Numbered from the stretch's first letter, positions 16,448 through 24,218 are shown. The stretch: 39,051 bases of DNA from Chryseobacterium jejuense (GCF_017877355.1 NZ_JAGIPR010000019.1:1-39051); one strand, 5' to 3'. Notes: a model not told the origin generated them from the sequence alone. A program made the numbers and translations.

Positions 16448-17791
16448 ATGTCAGTTTCGTTTATTCCACAAGATAAAGTTTATGCAGTTTGTACTTATCA
16501 ATTAAGTCCTTCTCCACAAAAATTCTCCTATAGCAGGGAAAAACCTAGTGTTTTTTATCAGAATACAGATCAGCCAGTTTTAACAGTTGATGATAAGAAC
16601 CTAATGGAAGAATTTAAATGTAAATCTCCTGCCAATATGATCGGTTCTTTATTAGCATTTGGAGCTGGGCTTGTTTTATTTGCTACTGGGCCAATTGGTT
16701 GGGTGATTGCGGGTGCCATTGCAGTTGTTGCTATTGGTGTTACCATAGCAATTGTTACTCACAAATGTACTGATCCTCTAAAGGGTGGCAATTGGTTTTT
16801 AGCTCATAATAGTGTGAAAATTAATGGATCTTCAGCTATTACAAGATCATCGATATTAAAGTGTGGTAATAGTGGAATTCTGACACCTTTTTTTGATAAG
16901 GCAGCAGCAGAAGATGCCGCAAGCTCTATAGCTATTAAAAACGGATTTGAATTAGGAATAAATATTGTTGCTTCTGCTGGAGCTGGATATTACTTACCTG
17001 CTTCTTTTTCTGGTTGGGGTGCCGCTTCTATTGGTGGTAGAGTTTGGCTAGCTGGTGGAAGATTTATTGCTGGATATGGTGCTTTTAGTATTCTTAATTT
17101 TGGATTTAGAGGAACGATAAGAGGAATAAATGAAAATTTGGGAGATGTGAAGGATAATACGACATATGACCAAATGAATAACCATAAAGAGAATGTTACG
17201 GATAGTAAAACTGGTAAAACGGAAGAACAGGATATAGACGGAAATACTTTGTGGGGTAAACCTTCAAAGCCAGATGATTTTGTACAGGATTCTGGCGATA
17301 TAATTGAAGTGAAAAAGGAGGGACCTTGGTATAAAGTCTCTTCATATAAGAAAAAGAGTGTTATGGGGAAAATTACAACAGTAGTTACAACAACACGAAT
17401 TCATAATAGTAATAAAGCACTACTACAACAACTTGAAAATTTAGATGGTCTTAATCGTCAGCAATTAAGAGCTAACCCCATAGCTCAACAATTATTGGCT
17501 GAGCTGAACAGTGGTAAATATCCTGAATGGAAAAATGCATCTACATATTATAATAGCGGACGTATGAATCCAAGTATGATAGATGATGGAAAGAATTTAA
17601 TGACAGAAAATACAAAATCTAGTTTGAATAATTTAAATTCCAGTTATAAACAGGGAATATTGTTTCTTATTCCATTTATTGGAACTATGTTCTCCGAAGC
17701 AGCAAGGGTCGATATAGCACAGGGCATGGCCGCTGATTTGGCCGCTGAACCTAACGGAAGTAGTTTGGTTGCCGGCATCCCTGTAGATTAA
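16448..17791 (+). CDS. PAAR-like protein with hydrophobic helices, toxin end apparently lost
   Basis: A 447-residue protein. Residues 1-60 carry a Cys-containing, spike-like start (YAVCTYQLSPSPQKFSYS). Residues 62-98 are two hydrophobic helices. Residues 110-150 read like the second half of DUF4280/PAAR-like domains (VKINGSSAITRSSILKCGNS). Residues 160-215 are Gly/Ala-rich and hydrophobic. A charged C-terminal half follows. PAAR-like proteins cap VgrG and often carry a toxin at their C terminus, with the hydrophobic part thought to help cross the target inner membrane. Here the protein stops at LVAGIPVD without a recognisable toxin domain, and a 5'-truncated immunity-like gene starts 13 bp later, so the end may be a recombination break. 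The assignment is by motif, not by search. Confidence 0.55.
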   Translation: MSVSFIPQDKVYAVCTYQLSPSPQKFSYSREKPSVFYQNTDQPVLTVDDKNLMEEFKCKSPANMIGSLLAFGAGLVLFATGPIGWVIAGAIAVVAIGVTIAIVTHKCTDPLKGGNWFLAHNSVKINGSSAITRSSILKCGNSGILTPFFDKAAAEDAASSIAIKNGFELGINIVASAGAGYYLPASFSGWGAASIGGRVWLAGGRFIAGYGAFSILNFGFRGTIRGINENLGDVKDNTTYDQMNNHKENVTDSKTGKTEEQDIDGNTLWGKPSKPDDFVQDSGDIIEVKKEGPWYKVSSYKKKSVMGKITTVVTTTRIHNSNKALLQQLENLDGLNRQQLRANPIAQQLLAELNSGKYPEWKNASTYYNSGRMNPSMIDDGKNLMTENTKSSLNNLNSSYKQGILFLIPFIGTMFSEAARVDIAQGMAADLAAEPNGSSLVAGIPVD

Positions 17792-17804
17792 GAGTATTTA
17801 TTAA

Positions 17805-18110
17805 ACTTATCAAGAATATAGTACATCTGATGAAAATAGAAGTCAGCCAGTTTCTATTCCCTATTTTGCTTTAAGAAAAATAGATTCTCCTGCCAATTAT
17901 TTTTTGCTTTGGATAGATATATGGAAATTTAATTATTCGAAGGTTATTGCATTTATAGTTTTATTCTGTCCTTTGCTTTTTGTTTTTCTTTATTTAAAAC
18001 TTACAGATAATAAGGAATTTAAATTGGAGGATTTTAATACTCAAAATAAAACTGTAAATTATATATATATCATGTTTATAGTGTGTTTGTTAATTAATTT
18101 TGTTGTTTAA
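17805..18110 (+). pseudogene. 5'-truncated relative of the 212-residue two-TM protein
   Basis: In the frame open from 17805 the sequence reads ...PVSIPYFALRKI...LLWIDIWKFNYSKVIAFIVL and ends INFVV. It matches the last 100 residues of the intact protein at 19322-19960 (PIPYFGLRKI...LFLDIWKYNYSILIAFILL ... LFVNLIV). The N-terminal half is missing, and no plausible start precedes the homologous part except an internal ATG at 17904. It overlaps the next gene by one base (TAATG), so it remains the leader of a two-gene unit. Confidence 0.72.
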
Positions 18111-18568
18111 TGAAAAATTATATTAGTATTATATTAGGAGTTATTGGATTATTAGGAATTGTAGCGATTGCAAAAAATAAAATTTTTACAAGCCCTAATG
18201 ATGATTTGTATGATAAAGGTTGGGCAGAATATAAAAATGGAGAGTTTCAGAAATCAATAGGTACTTTATCAGGTCTAGATATTAATAAATATCCTAAAAT
18301 TACTATGGCTCTTGGTGATAGTTATTTTGAAATGCAAGATTATAAGAATGCAGAGAAATATTTGAAAATTTCCTATGATAAGCATTTATTTAAAAATGAT
18401 GATGAAAAGAAATTGCTAACCAATATGCTAGGTATTTGCAATATTGAATTGAAAAATTTCAAAAATGCCAGGTCTTATCTTGAAGAATCAGGTAAGTTGG
18501 GTAATCCAAATAGTAAAAGAAATTTATATATTTTAGATTCTTTAGAACAAATAAAAAATTATAAATAA
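18110..18568 (+). CDS. Membrane-anchored TPR-like protein, array copy 1
   Basis: A 152-residue protein with an N-terminal membrane anchor (residues 4-22, ISIILGVIGLLGIVAI) followed by tetratricopeptide-like helical pairs (ALGDSYFEMQDYKNAEKYLK, residues 66-86; NMLGICNIELKNFKNARSYL). The end, LEESGKLGNPNSKRNLYILD, matches the ends of the copy at 19964-20422 and of the remnant at 22034-22120. TPRs bind other proteins; in this setting a periplasm-facing anchored TPR could be an immunity protein that holds an incoming toxin. It is coupled to a two-TM protein (here broken). Function is inferred only. Confidence 0.68.
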   Translation: MKNYISIILGVIGLLGIVAIAKNKIFTSPNDDLYDKGWAEYKNGEFQKSIGTLSGLDINKYPKITMALGDSYFEMQDYKNAEKYLKISYDKHLFKNDDEKKLLTNMLGICNIELKNFKNARSYLEESGKLGNPNSKRNLYILDSLEQIKNYK

Positions 18569-18579
18569 AATTTTTAAAA

Positions 18580-18636
18580 AAGCTATTTCTCATTTAATAC
18601 CTTAAGGAAGAATATAAAGTGATGTTTAAAAAGTAA
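18580..18636 (+). pseudogene. Remnant of the C-terminal end of the gene at 18637-19237
   Basis: The short stretch encodes KEEYKVMFKK and a stop, followed at once by ATGAAA. This matches the last codons and stop of the array member at 18637-19237 (KEEYKMMFNK, stop, ATGAAA at 19201-19243). It is the tail of an earlier tandem copy, so at least two copies once stood head to tail here. Confidence 0.6.
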
Positions 18637-19237
18637 ATGAAAGGATCAAAATTTGGATATATTTTAGGATTGATAATAGGAATTCCTCTTTTTGCATGGG
18701 GAGTTAACTATTTATTTTTTTAAGGAAATAATGCAGAAGAAACTGAAGTCAATCAGTATTTACAGAATAGTAAAATCGAAACTTTACTGTAAATAAATGG
18801 CTTGGTGATAGAAATGAGCAATATATAGTGGCTTTACAAAGAGGAGCTAATTCTGCTTTTCTTGAATGGTTTACTTTTTATGATAAAAATAAAAGAAGTA
18901 CTTCAATTTATATATGTTTAGTTATTTAGAAGATAATCAACAGGGATGCCAAAGGGTAAGTGATTTAATGCATGTTAAGGATAATACTACATTTATAGCT
19001 TATGTTAATCAAGCTCAGCTTAGGAATTCTAAATATGGAAGTAAGGAAAATCCAGTACCTGCTTGGGGAAAAGATTTATTACAATATAATGGGAAATGGC
19101 CAAATGGTGATATGAGTGATATAGAGCGTGAGGCTAAAATATTTCATATAAGCGCCGAAACAAATTCTATATTTATTCAACAGTATCTATCCCGTTTTAT
19201 GCCTAAAGAAGAATATAAAATGATGTTTAATAAATAA
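18637..19237 (+). pseudogene. Broken gene for a membrane-anchored protein of about 200 residues
   Basis: Read together, the three frames give one plausible protein. It starts with a 28-residue membrane peptide (YILGLIIGIPLFAWGVNYLF) ending at a TAA at 18721-18723. The same frame continues with NNAEETEVNQYLQNSKIET, shifts frame near 18790 (KWLGDRNEQYIVALQRGANS), and shifts again into the open frame 18914-19237 (107 codons, ending PKEEYKMMFNK). The parallel copy at 20985 supports the joins, because its bases read through the first shift. The longest open part could still be expressed from the ATG at 18914, but nothing indicates that. I do not recognise the family; the layout suggests an anchored immunity-type protein. 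Confidence 0.62.
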
Positions 19238-19321
19238 ATGAAAGAACTAGTCAGTGATAACCCAAAATTTTTGTGAGTCTGATATGTCTAACAGTATTAA
19301 TAGTAATGGGAACATAGTCCT

Positions 19322-19960
19322 ATGAAAAGAATAAACACTACAAAATTCCATCTTTTTACACTATATTTTGGCTTAACTTATTTTTTATATTCTTTAATCC
19401 TTACAGGCTATGATTTTTTCCATTTGAAACATGAAAATTGGCTTCAAGCTGAAAACCAAACAACAATTTACTCCAGTAGTAGAAGTACTACTGTTACTTA
19501 TAATTTTGTCAAAGATGAAATAAGAATCAGTAGAAAGTATCCAGGAATTTTTGAAGGACTCAATACTTGGTTTTGGAGAATTGATAAAGAAAAAAATAAA
19601 ATAGATATTTCTTTTTATATTCGTCAAAAAGATAATGAGAGAATTAATAATAAAGAAATAAGACACCGAACAGACATTTTTGGTGGTGAGCTAAATGAAA
19701 TAGAACCTATTCCTTATTTTGGATTAAGAAAAATACATTTGAAACCAAATAAGCTACTTTTATTTTTAGATATTTGGAAATACAATTATTCTATTTTAAT
19801 TGCTTTTATCTTACTTGTATTGCCTTATATAATCATCTTTATAACAAAGAAAATTTTTAAAGTTTCATTACAGGAAGATAAAGACTCGCAATTAGAGCAT
19901 AAAATAGGTGGAATGATGATTTTATGTTTTATTCTTTTGTTTGTCAACTTAATAGTTTAA
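19322..19960 (+). CDS. Two-TM protein of the repeated immunity-like unit
   Basis: A 212-residue protein with a membrane helix at about 10-30, a soluble, probably periplasmic domain of about 115 residues (VTYNFVKDEIRISRKY ... IDISFYIRQK), and C-terminal helices at about 154-180 and 193-212. A truncated relative lies at 17805-18110 and a diverged one at 21343-21912; all share the P-[YF]-F ... F-DI-x-[KQ]-Y pattern before the C-terminal helix. The TPR gene follows after 3 bp, so the two are one unit. Not recognised as a known family; immunity is the best guess from the setting. Confidence 0.68.
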   Translation: MKRINTTKFHLFTLYFGLTYFLYSLILTGYDFFHLKHENWLQAENQTTIYSSSRSTTVTYNFVKDEIRISRKYPGIFEGLNTWFWRIDKEKNKIDISFYIRQKDNERINNKEIRHRTDIFGGELNEIEPIPYFGLRKIHLKPNKLLLFLDIWKYNYSILIAFILLVLPYIIIFITKKIFKVSLQEDKDSQLEHKIGGMMILCFILLFVNLIV

Positions 19961-19963
19961 GAT

Positions 19964-20422
19964 ATGAAAAAAATACTACAAATAATTTTAGGAGTAATTG
20001 CACTTGGCTTTTTAATAGTGATTATTAAAGACAATTTTTTTACTGATTCCAACACAAAGTCATATCATGATGGTTGGGATGCCTATGATAAACAACAATA
20101 TGAGATGGCAATTTTCAATTTTAATCATGTTGATACATCTAAAAAACCTGACGTGTTAGTTGGGCTGGGATCTTCGTACCTAAAAATTGGTGATTATAGA
20201 AATGCAATTCAAAATTTACAGAAAGCTTATGATATTGGCTATGGAATAGGAACTCAAGATTATGAAAAGGTTTTGATTTCTTTAGGAATGAGCTATTTGT
20301 ATTCTGGAGATCTTGGAAAAGGCAAGCAATTTTTAGAAAAAGCCAGACAGTTAGGAACTTCTGATTTGGAAATTAATTTTAAAATATTGGATTCATTGGA
20401 ACGGAATCAAAAAATAAAATAA
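19964..20422 (+). CDS. Membrane-anchored TPR-like protein, array copy 2
   Basis: A 152-residue protein of the same length and layout as copy 1: an anchor at residues 4-22, then TPR-like repeats (VGLGSSYLKIGDYRNAIQNL; ISLGMSYLYSGDLGKGKQFL) and an end reading FKILDSLERNQKIK. Sequence identity with copy 1 is modest in the middle and higher at the two ends. It is paired with the two-TM gene before it and closed by a terminator, which defines the unit. Confidence 0.7.
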   Translation: MKKILQIILGVIALGFLIVIIKDNFFTDSNTKSYHDGWDAYDKQQYEMAIFNFNHVDTSKKPDVLVGLGSSYLKIGDYRNAIQNLQKAYDIGYGIGTQDYEKVLISLGMSYLYSGDLGKGKQFLEKARQLGTSDLEINFKILDSLERNQKIK

Positions 20423-20423
20423 G

Positions 20424-20449
20424 AGACCTGCAAAAGGTCTTTTTTTTTG
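20424..20449 (+). terminator. Rho-independent terminator after TPR copy 2
   Basis: Six-base arms AGACCT (20424-20429) and AGGTCT (20435-20440) with a 5-base loop, followed by a run of T. Short but well formed; it ends the two-gene unit. Confidence 0.72.
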
Positions 20450-20512
20450 CTTATGGTTTTTAGCTAACACATGAATGAAAATAGATGAAAAATCAAACAA
20501 TAAAATTTTGCT

Positions 20513-20956
20513 TTGAAAAACTTATTTAAATTTATCTTTATTATTGCTGGAATAGCAGGTGCTATCCTTATCTATGTTATTGCAAAAGACACTTTCAAAA
20601 AAAACGATTCTGTTTTTAGGGATGGAATTTCTTATTATACTAATGGGAAGTATGAAGCTGCAGAACAGATTTTTCAAAATGAAGCAGAGCAAGGCAATAA
20701 ACAAGCTTATTCATACTTAGGCCACATAAAATTAATCCAGCGTAAACCAAAAGAGGCTGAAAAATATTTATTGTTGGCATTAGAAGAATTAAAAAACAAT
20801 CCAGATATATCAGTTAAGCAAAGTATATTGTTTAACTTAGGAAGTACTTATTTGAATCTAAGAGATGACTCTAAAGCTAAGATGTATTTAAATGAATCTT
20901 CTAAATTAGGAAATAAGAGTGCAGATCAATTATTGAAAAAGTATAATTTAAATTAA
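20513..20956 (+). CDS. Membrane-anchored TPR-like protein, array copy 3
   Basis: A 147-residue protein starting at a TTG codon (20513): the in-frame stop at 20501 rules out an earlier start, and the resulting sequence (MKNLFKFIFIIAGIAGAILI) matches the anchors of the other copies. TPR/Sel1-like repeats follow (SYLGHIKLIQRKPKEAEKYL; NLGSTYLNLRDDSKAKMYLN), and the end SSKLGNKSADQL resembles the LGNPNS tail of copy 1. It stands alone, without a two-TM partner directly upstream, so part of its unit was probably lost. Confidence 0.65.
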   Translation: MKNLFKFIFIIAGIAGAILIYVIAKDTFKKNDSVFRDGISYYTNGKYEAAEQIFQNEAEQGNKQAYSYLGHIKLIQRKPKEAEKYLLLALEELKNNPDISVKQSILFNLGSTYLNLRDDSKAKMYLNESSKLGNKSADQLLKKYNLN

Positions 20957-20984
20957 CAAGTTTTATAGCTACGAAGGTTAATCT

Positions 20985-21342
20985 ATGAAAAAATCAGCAA
21001 TAGGTTACATAATTGGACTTGTAATAGGAATACCATTATTTGCATTAGGAGTCAACCATTTCTTTTTTTAATAAAATAATGCATAAGAAACTGAAGTCAA
21101 TCAGTATTTACCAAATAGTAAAATCGAAACTTTTACTGTTAATAAATGGATTAATCAAGGATATGAACAGTATGTGGCTGGTTTACAAGGAGGACTAGAT
21201 AAAAGTGGCTTGTGGAGCTGTCTGGGAAGCTGTTCCGGATTAAAAAGGAACATTAATTGTCGGAAGAGATGCTGTGATTGGGAAAAGGATTTGTATAGGA
21301 AATGGTTGGTGCGGTAGTAAATGGTGGATTTGCAATAAAATA
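20985..21342 (+). pseudogene. Broken second copy of the 18637 gene, joined to a toxin-like tail
   Basis: It starts with a 28-residue membrane peptide (KKSAIGYIIGLVIGIPLFAL...) ending in TAA at 21069-21071, closely matching the peptide at 18637-18723. The same frame goes on, with further stops, as ETEVNQYLPNSKIETFTVNK, again matching the first copy. From about 21185 the match ends and other frames give GAVWEAVPD, KGTLIVGRDAV and EMVGAVVNGGFAIK (stop near 21342), which look like pieces of a different, toxin-like C terminus. The chimera points to recombination between cassettes. The identity of the second part is uncertain. Confidence 0.58.
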
Positions 21343-21912
21343 ATGAGAAATATAATATTCACAATAATTCTTTTGTTTCCTTTAGTGCTTACAAGTATTA
21401 TATTAAGTAAAGTTACCAGGATTGATTCTAATTTAAAATTAATGAGAGTGCAGCCTGTTCTTAAAGATAATAATCGGGAAAGAATAATTATTGATAAACA
21501 CGCCAGCAAAAGAAGAATATACTTCTATATTGCTGATAATAATTCAAAGATAATAAAGTACGAAAGAGATTACAGAGGATTTATATCTGACTGGAGTATT
21601 CTTTTCAATAATAATAAATTGGAGACAAACAGTACGATTTCATTTTATTCAGAAGTGAATCAGAAAAGTAAGTCAGAAGACAGTATACCATTTTTCAGTA
21701 TAAATAATGAGAAAAAGAACTTTTCTTATTATTTTGATATTTTTCAATATATTAAAAATCAATACTTTTTTTTATTGTTAATTGTTTTTTTTATTTATGC
21801 TTTTATTGGTGGTGGTGGAATTGATCGCTTTGGAGGAATTACTCAATATAAAACTATAGGTATCTTATTTGCCTTAGATATTGCTTATTTTTTATTATTA
21901 CTGTTTTGGTAA
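21343..21912 (+). CDS. Diverged two-TM protein of the repeated immunity-like unit
   Basis: A 189-residue protein. The ATG at 21343 is preferred over 21274 because it places a hydrophobic helix at the start (RNIIFTIILLFPLVLTSII), while the extra 23 residues are Cys/Trp-rich debris from the upstream remnant. A soluble domain of about 100 residues follows (RRIYFYIADNNSKIIKYERD), then SIPFFSIN and FDIFQYIKNQYFFLLLIVFF, which parallels the intact relative at 19322-19960, and a last helix. No TPR gene follows directly, but a TPR remnant lies at 22034-22120. Confidence 0.62.
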   Translation: MRNIIFTIILLFPLVLTSIILSKVTRIDSNLKLMRVQPVLKDNNRERIIIDKHASKRRIYFYIADNNSKIIKYERDYRGFISDWSILFNNNKLETNSTISFYSEVNQKSKSEDSIPFFSINNEKKNFSYYFDIFQYIKNQYFFLLLIVFFIYAFIGGGGIDRFGGITQYKTIGILFALDIAYFLLLLFW

Positions 21913-21952
21913 CTTAAACTAATTAAAATTAATTAATTACTCTTTTCTTGCC

Positions 21953-22019
21953 TCAATAGTTGAGCGAGCGAAAAATAATTTTGAAATTAATTACTGAATA
22001 TAAACAATTAGAAGCATAA
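21953..22019 (+). pseudogene. Remnant of the end of a second LysM-protein gene
   Basis: The bases encode SIVERAKNNFEI and, after a one-base frameshift, ITEYKQLEA and a stop. This aligns with the last residues of the LysM protein at 14696-15757 (SIAEKVKNNFEVITEYKIKKVEL). It shows that a VgrG-LysM type module, or at least the 3' end of the LysM gene, was once also present at this end of the island. Confidence 0.65.
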
Positions 22020-22033
22020 TATGCAGGCTTTTT

Positions 22034-22120
22034 ATGGAAGAATCACGGAAACTGGGTAATCCATATAGTGAAAGAAATTTAAACATTCTGGATTCTCTGG
22101 AGAGAAATCAAAGTAAATAA
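22034..22120 (+). pseudogene. Remnant of the end of a fourth TPR-like gene
   Basis: The bases encode EESRKLGNPYSERNLNILDS and LERNQSK, then a stop. It matches the C-terminal ends of TPR copies 1 (EESGKLGNPNSKRNLYILDS) and 2 (ILDSLERNQKIK). Only about 28 codons remain and the anchor and repeats are gone. It lies 15 bp behind the LysM remnant, so the two were fused by a deletion. Confidence 0.7.
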
Positions 22121-22167
22121 ATTTATTATCTTAAGCAGAAAGAAAAAAACGATGATAACCAAAACCA

Positions 22168-22854
22168 ATGAAAGACAGAGTATTTAGTTTCCAGGGCTTG
22201 GATTTCAAAACAGAGCTGAAACTTGCACTGGTATTAATTATTCCCGGATTATGTACCATGCTGGGAATTTTATTTGGCGGCGATCTGCTGTTTCCCAACA
22301 TTCATTTTCTAAAATCAGTGACTTTTGCCAGTATTATGACTATTGGAGTATGCATGATTACACTCAAGCAATTAAGCAGACTCGTTAAAGAAAAGACCTG
22401 GACCATCAATATAAAAGATAATCATTTTCACATTACATTTAGAAATCTGAACTATCAGTTCCATGCATCTGAAATTAAGATGATCAAAAATCTTGGTAAT
22501 ACAGGTTTACGCTATCTGACAATTAAAACAGCAGATCATACCATCAAAATAAGAGTAGGAGACACAGGACTGGCTCCTTTTTCATCACAAAAAGACATTG
22601 ATGAGGTGGATGCCTTTGTTCAATACATGAAACCTTATATCCATAAAAATTTCAATAAGAAAGAGCTCAGAAATATCATCAATACTACCATCATTCCTAA
22701 CTTCGGAGTCTATGTTGTAAAAGGAGAAAAAATAAAATATTCAATCATCAATAAAATGCAGCCATGGCAGGTTGTTTTATTTATTTTAGGGATTGCAGGA
22801 GTGGTGATGATGCTTTTAATGACCGGATTTTTCTATTATATTGATCATAAGTAA
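22168..22854 (+). CDS. Membrane protein with PH-like domain
   Basis: A 228-residue protein: two hydrophobic helices at about 16-36 and 46-66, a soluble beta-rich domain at 75-150 resembling bacterial PH domains (TWTINIKDNHFHITFRNLNY ... LRYLTIKTADHTIKIRVG), a charged linker, and a last helix at about 200-222. The layout repeats that of the 174-residue protein at 15872-16396. It begins a run of three closely spaced membrane genes (gaps of 21 and 9 bp) that ends before the second tssD. GC content and codon use look more like the core genes than like the AT-rich array before it. Function unknown; immunity or a stable accessory role are both possible. Confidence 0.62.
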   Translation: MKDRVFSFQGLDFKTELKLALVLIIPGLCTMLGILFGGDLLFPNIHFLKSVTFASIMTIGVCMITLKQLSRLVKEKTWTINIKDNHFHITFRNLNYQFHASEIKMIKNLGNTGLRYLTIKTADHTIKIRVGDTGLAPFSSQKDIDEVDAFVQYMKPYIHKNFNKKELRNIINTTIIPNFGVYVVKGEKIKYSIINKMQPWQVVLFILGIAGVVMMLLMTGFFYYIDHK

Positions 22855-22875
22855 TACTAAAGAAAAACGATTAGG

Positions 22876-23322
22876 ATGAAAGTTTTATTATACATTGCAT
22901 TTATGGTCTCATTTGGATGGCTGCTTTTCAGGCTACCCGTACTGTATCCAAAAAATAAAGCTTTACGTATTACCGGATTGGGAATCATTGCAGGTTTTTT
23001 GTTTTTTATAATAGCTCCCTTGGCATTTTTATTATACGCTACAAAATTTGATCGTGGAATTCTGATCTATGAAAAACAACTTTTTAATATCTGTTTGGGA
23101 ATTATTTCCCTGTTTTTCTATAGTTTCTTTGTTTTGCTATTTACAGAAGTGATCTTAGATAATATACTCATTAGGTTCCATCAGGTACATAATGCGCAGA
23201 ATCTGGATAAAAATCCTGTAAAATTTGTGATTAATAACGCAGACAAAATAAAAACAGGATTCAAATTGTTTTTTCTGCTTGGTGGATTTCTTGTATATTA
23301 TGGAATTTGCTTTGGAGCTTAG
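22876..23322 (+). CDS. Four-TM membrane protein of unknown function
   Basis: A 148-residue protein with four predicted helices (about 2-20, 31-55, 68-98 and 128-146) and a short soluble loop (HQVHNAQNLDKNPVKFVINN). I do not recognise the family. It is the middle gene of a tight three-gene unit of membrane proteins. Confidence 0.6.
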   Translation: MKVLLYIAFMVSFGWLLFRLPVLYPKNKALRITGLGIIAGFLFFIIAPLAFLLYATKFDRGILIYEKQLFNICLGIISLFFYSFFVLLFTEVILDNILIRFHQVHNAQNLDKNPVKFVINNADKIKTGFKLFFLLGGFLVYYGICFGA

Positions 23323-23331
23323 CATATAGAT

Positions 23332-23859
23332 ATGGAAAGAAGAGAATTCATTTTAAAAAATGTTCTGCCATTTCATACAGGATGGACGGTGTTGGTTATC
23401 ATCCCTTCTATGGTTTTATATGGTGCTTTGTATTATTTTTTATTTGATTTCAGTGTCTCCTTAATGACAATTTTCACCCTGTTGTATTTGGGAACATGTT
23501 ATTTGATTCTAAAAGCCATTTCCGTAAAAATGACCATCTGGTTTGATGATAATTATCTTTATCTGAAAAAAAACAATAATAGATATGTAAAATATGCTAA
23601 GACGGATATCATAGGATTCTGTTCATATGACTATGAGACAAAGACGCCGCAATTACGCAATTCCAAAATATATTTTAAGTTTTGTATGAAGAATACACAA
23701 CATATTTATCTGCATGATATAGAGTACAGAAGCCGATATGATGAAGAGAAAGGAGCAGAATTGAGAAGACTGCTGAAAGAAACTCAAAAAGAATTGCAGT
23801 TCACAAAAATTAAGACTAAGAATAAGTTTCAGAATATATATTGGTATTCCGATCATTAA
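23332..23859 (+). CDS. Two-TM protein with PH-like domain
   Basis: A 175-residue protein with two helices at about 17-37 and 43-63, followed by a soluble domain (MTIWFDDNYLYLKKNNNRYV ... KIYFKFCMKN) whose strand pattern resembles bacterial PH domains. It ends in a charged helix (AELRRLLKETQKELQ) without the last TM helix seen in its two relatives in this island. It is the last gene of the membrane trio. The 359 bp that follow hold no gene, only the regulatory region of the second tssD. Confidence 0.6.
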   Translation: MERREFILKNVLPFHTGWTVLVIIPSMVLYGALYYFLFDFSVSLMTIFTLLYLGTCYLILKAISVKMTIWFDDNYLYLKKNNNRYVKYAKTDIIGFCSYDYETKTPQLRNSKIYFKFCMKNTQHIYLHDIEYRSRYDEEKGAELRRLLKETQKELQFTKIKTKNKFQNIYWYSDH

Positions 23860-24072
23860 ATTTGAGCTTATTTATCAGTATGAATATTGATGAATCCACC
23901 AGTAAAACTGAAATATAAACCATGAGGTTCGGATGATTTTTAAACAGCCATAAAATCAATTTTTTAACATGATATTTCCCTTTAAAGTGTAATAATTGAT
24001 ATTTTATTGTGAATTTTTAATTATGGTTAAAATATTTATTAATAAGTATTTGCGTTTTATGTTAACTCCATT

Positions 24073-24109
24073 GTCGTAGAATTACGACATAAAATCGTAG
24101 AACTACTAC
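24073..24109 (+). promoter_or_regulatory. Paired operator-like repeats upstream of tssD copy 2
   Basis: Repeat 1 is GTCGTAGAATTACGAC (24073-24088); with its flanks it forms a perfect inverted repeat, TGTCGTA-GAAT-TACGACA. Repeat 2 is ATCGTAGAACTACTAC (24094-24109), again 21 bp further on. The arrangement repeats that at 11742-11778. The perfect inverted repeat here suggests that the protein binds as a dimer to GTCGTA half-sites. Confidence 0.77.
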
Positions 24110-24158
24110 AATTTTTCAGATTTCTGTTCAAAAGCTTTTTTTTCAACCTGAAGGCCTT

Positions 24159-24166
24159 TATCTTTG
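24159..24166 (+). promoter_or_regulatory. Bacteroidetes -7 element (TATCTTTG) for tssD copy 2
   Basis: An exact TAnnTTTG match beginning 50 bp after the second operator repeat and ending 53 bp before the ATG, the same spacing as at copy 1. The sequence between operator and -7 box is only partly conserved, while the leader end is nearly identical, which supports functional constraint rather than a very recent copy. Confidence 0.73.
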
Positions 24167-24218
24167 TCTTACAATTATTGAATAACAAAAATATTACTAA
24201 CGATTAAAATTTACAATC

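Noticed and set aside
18721..18800. Programmed frameshift at the T-run stop of the 28-residue peptide
   Set aside because: The +1 frame is open for some 20-40 codons in both copies, but the in-phase continuation looks more protein-like and matches between copies; decay is the simpler explanation.
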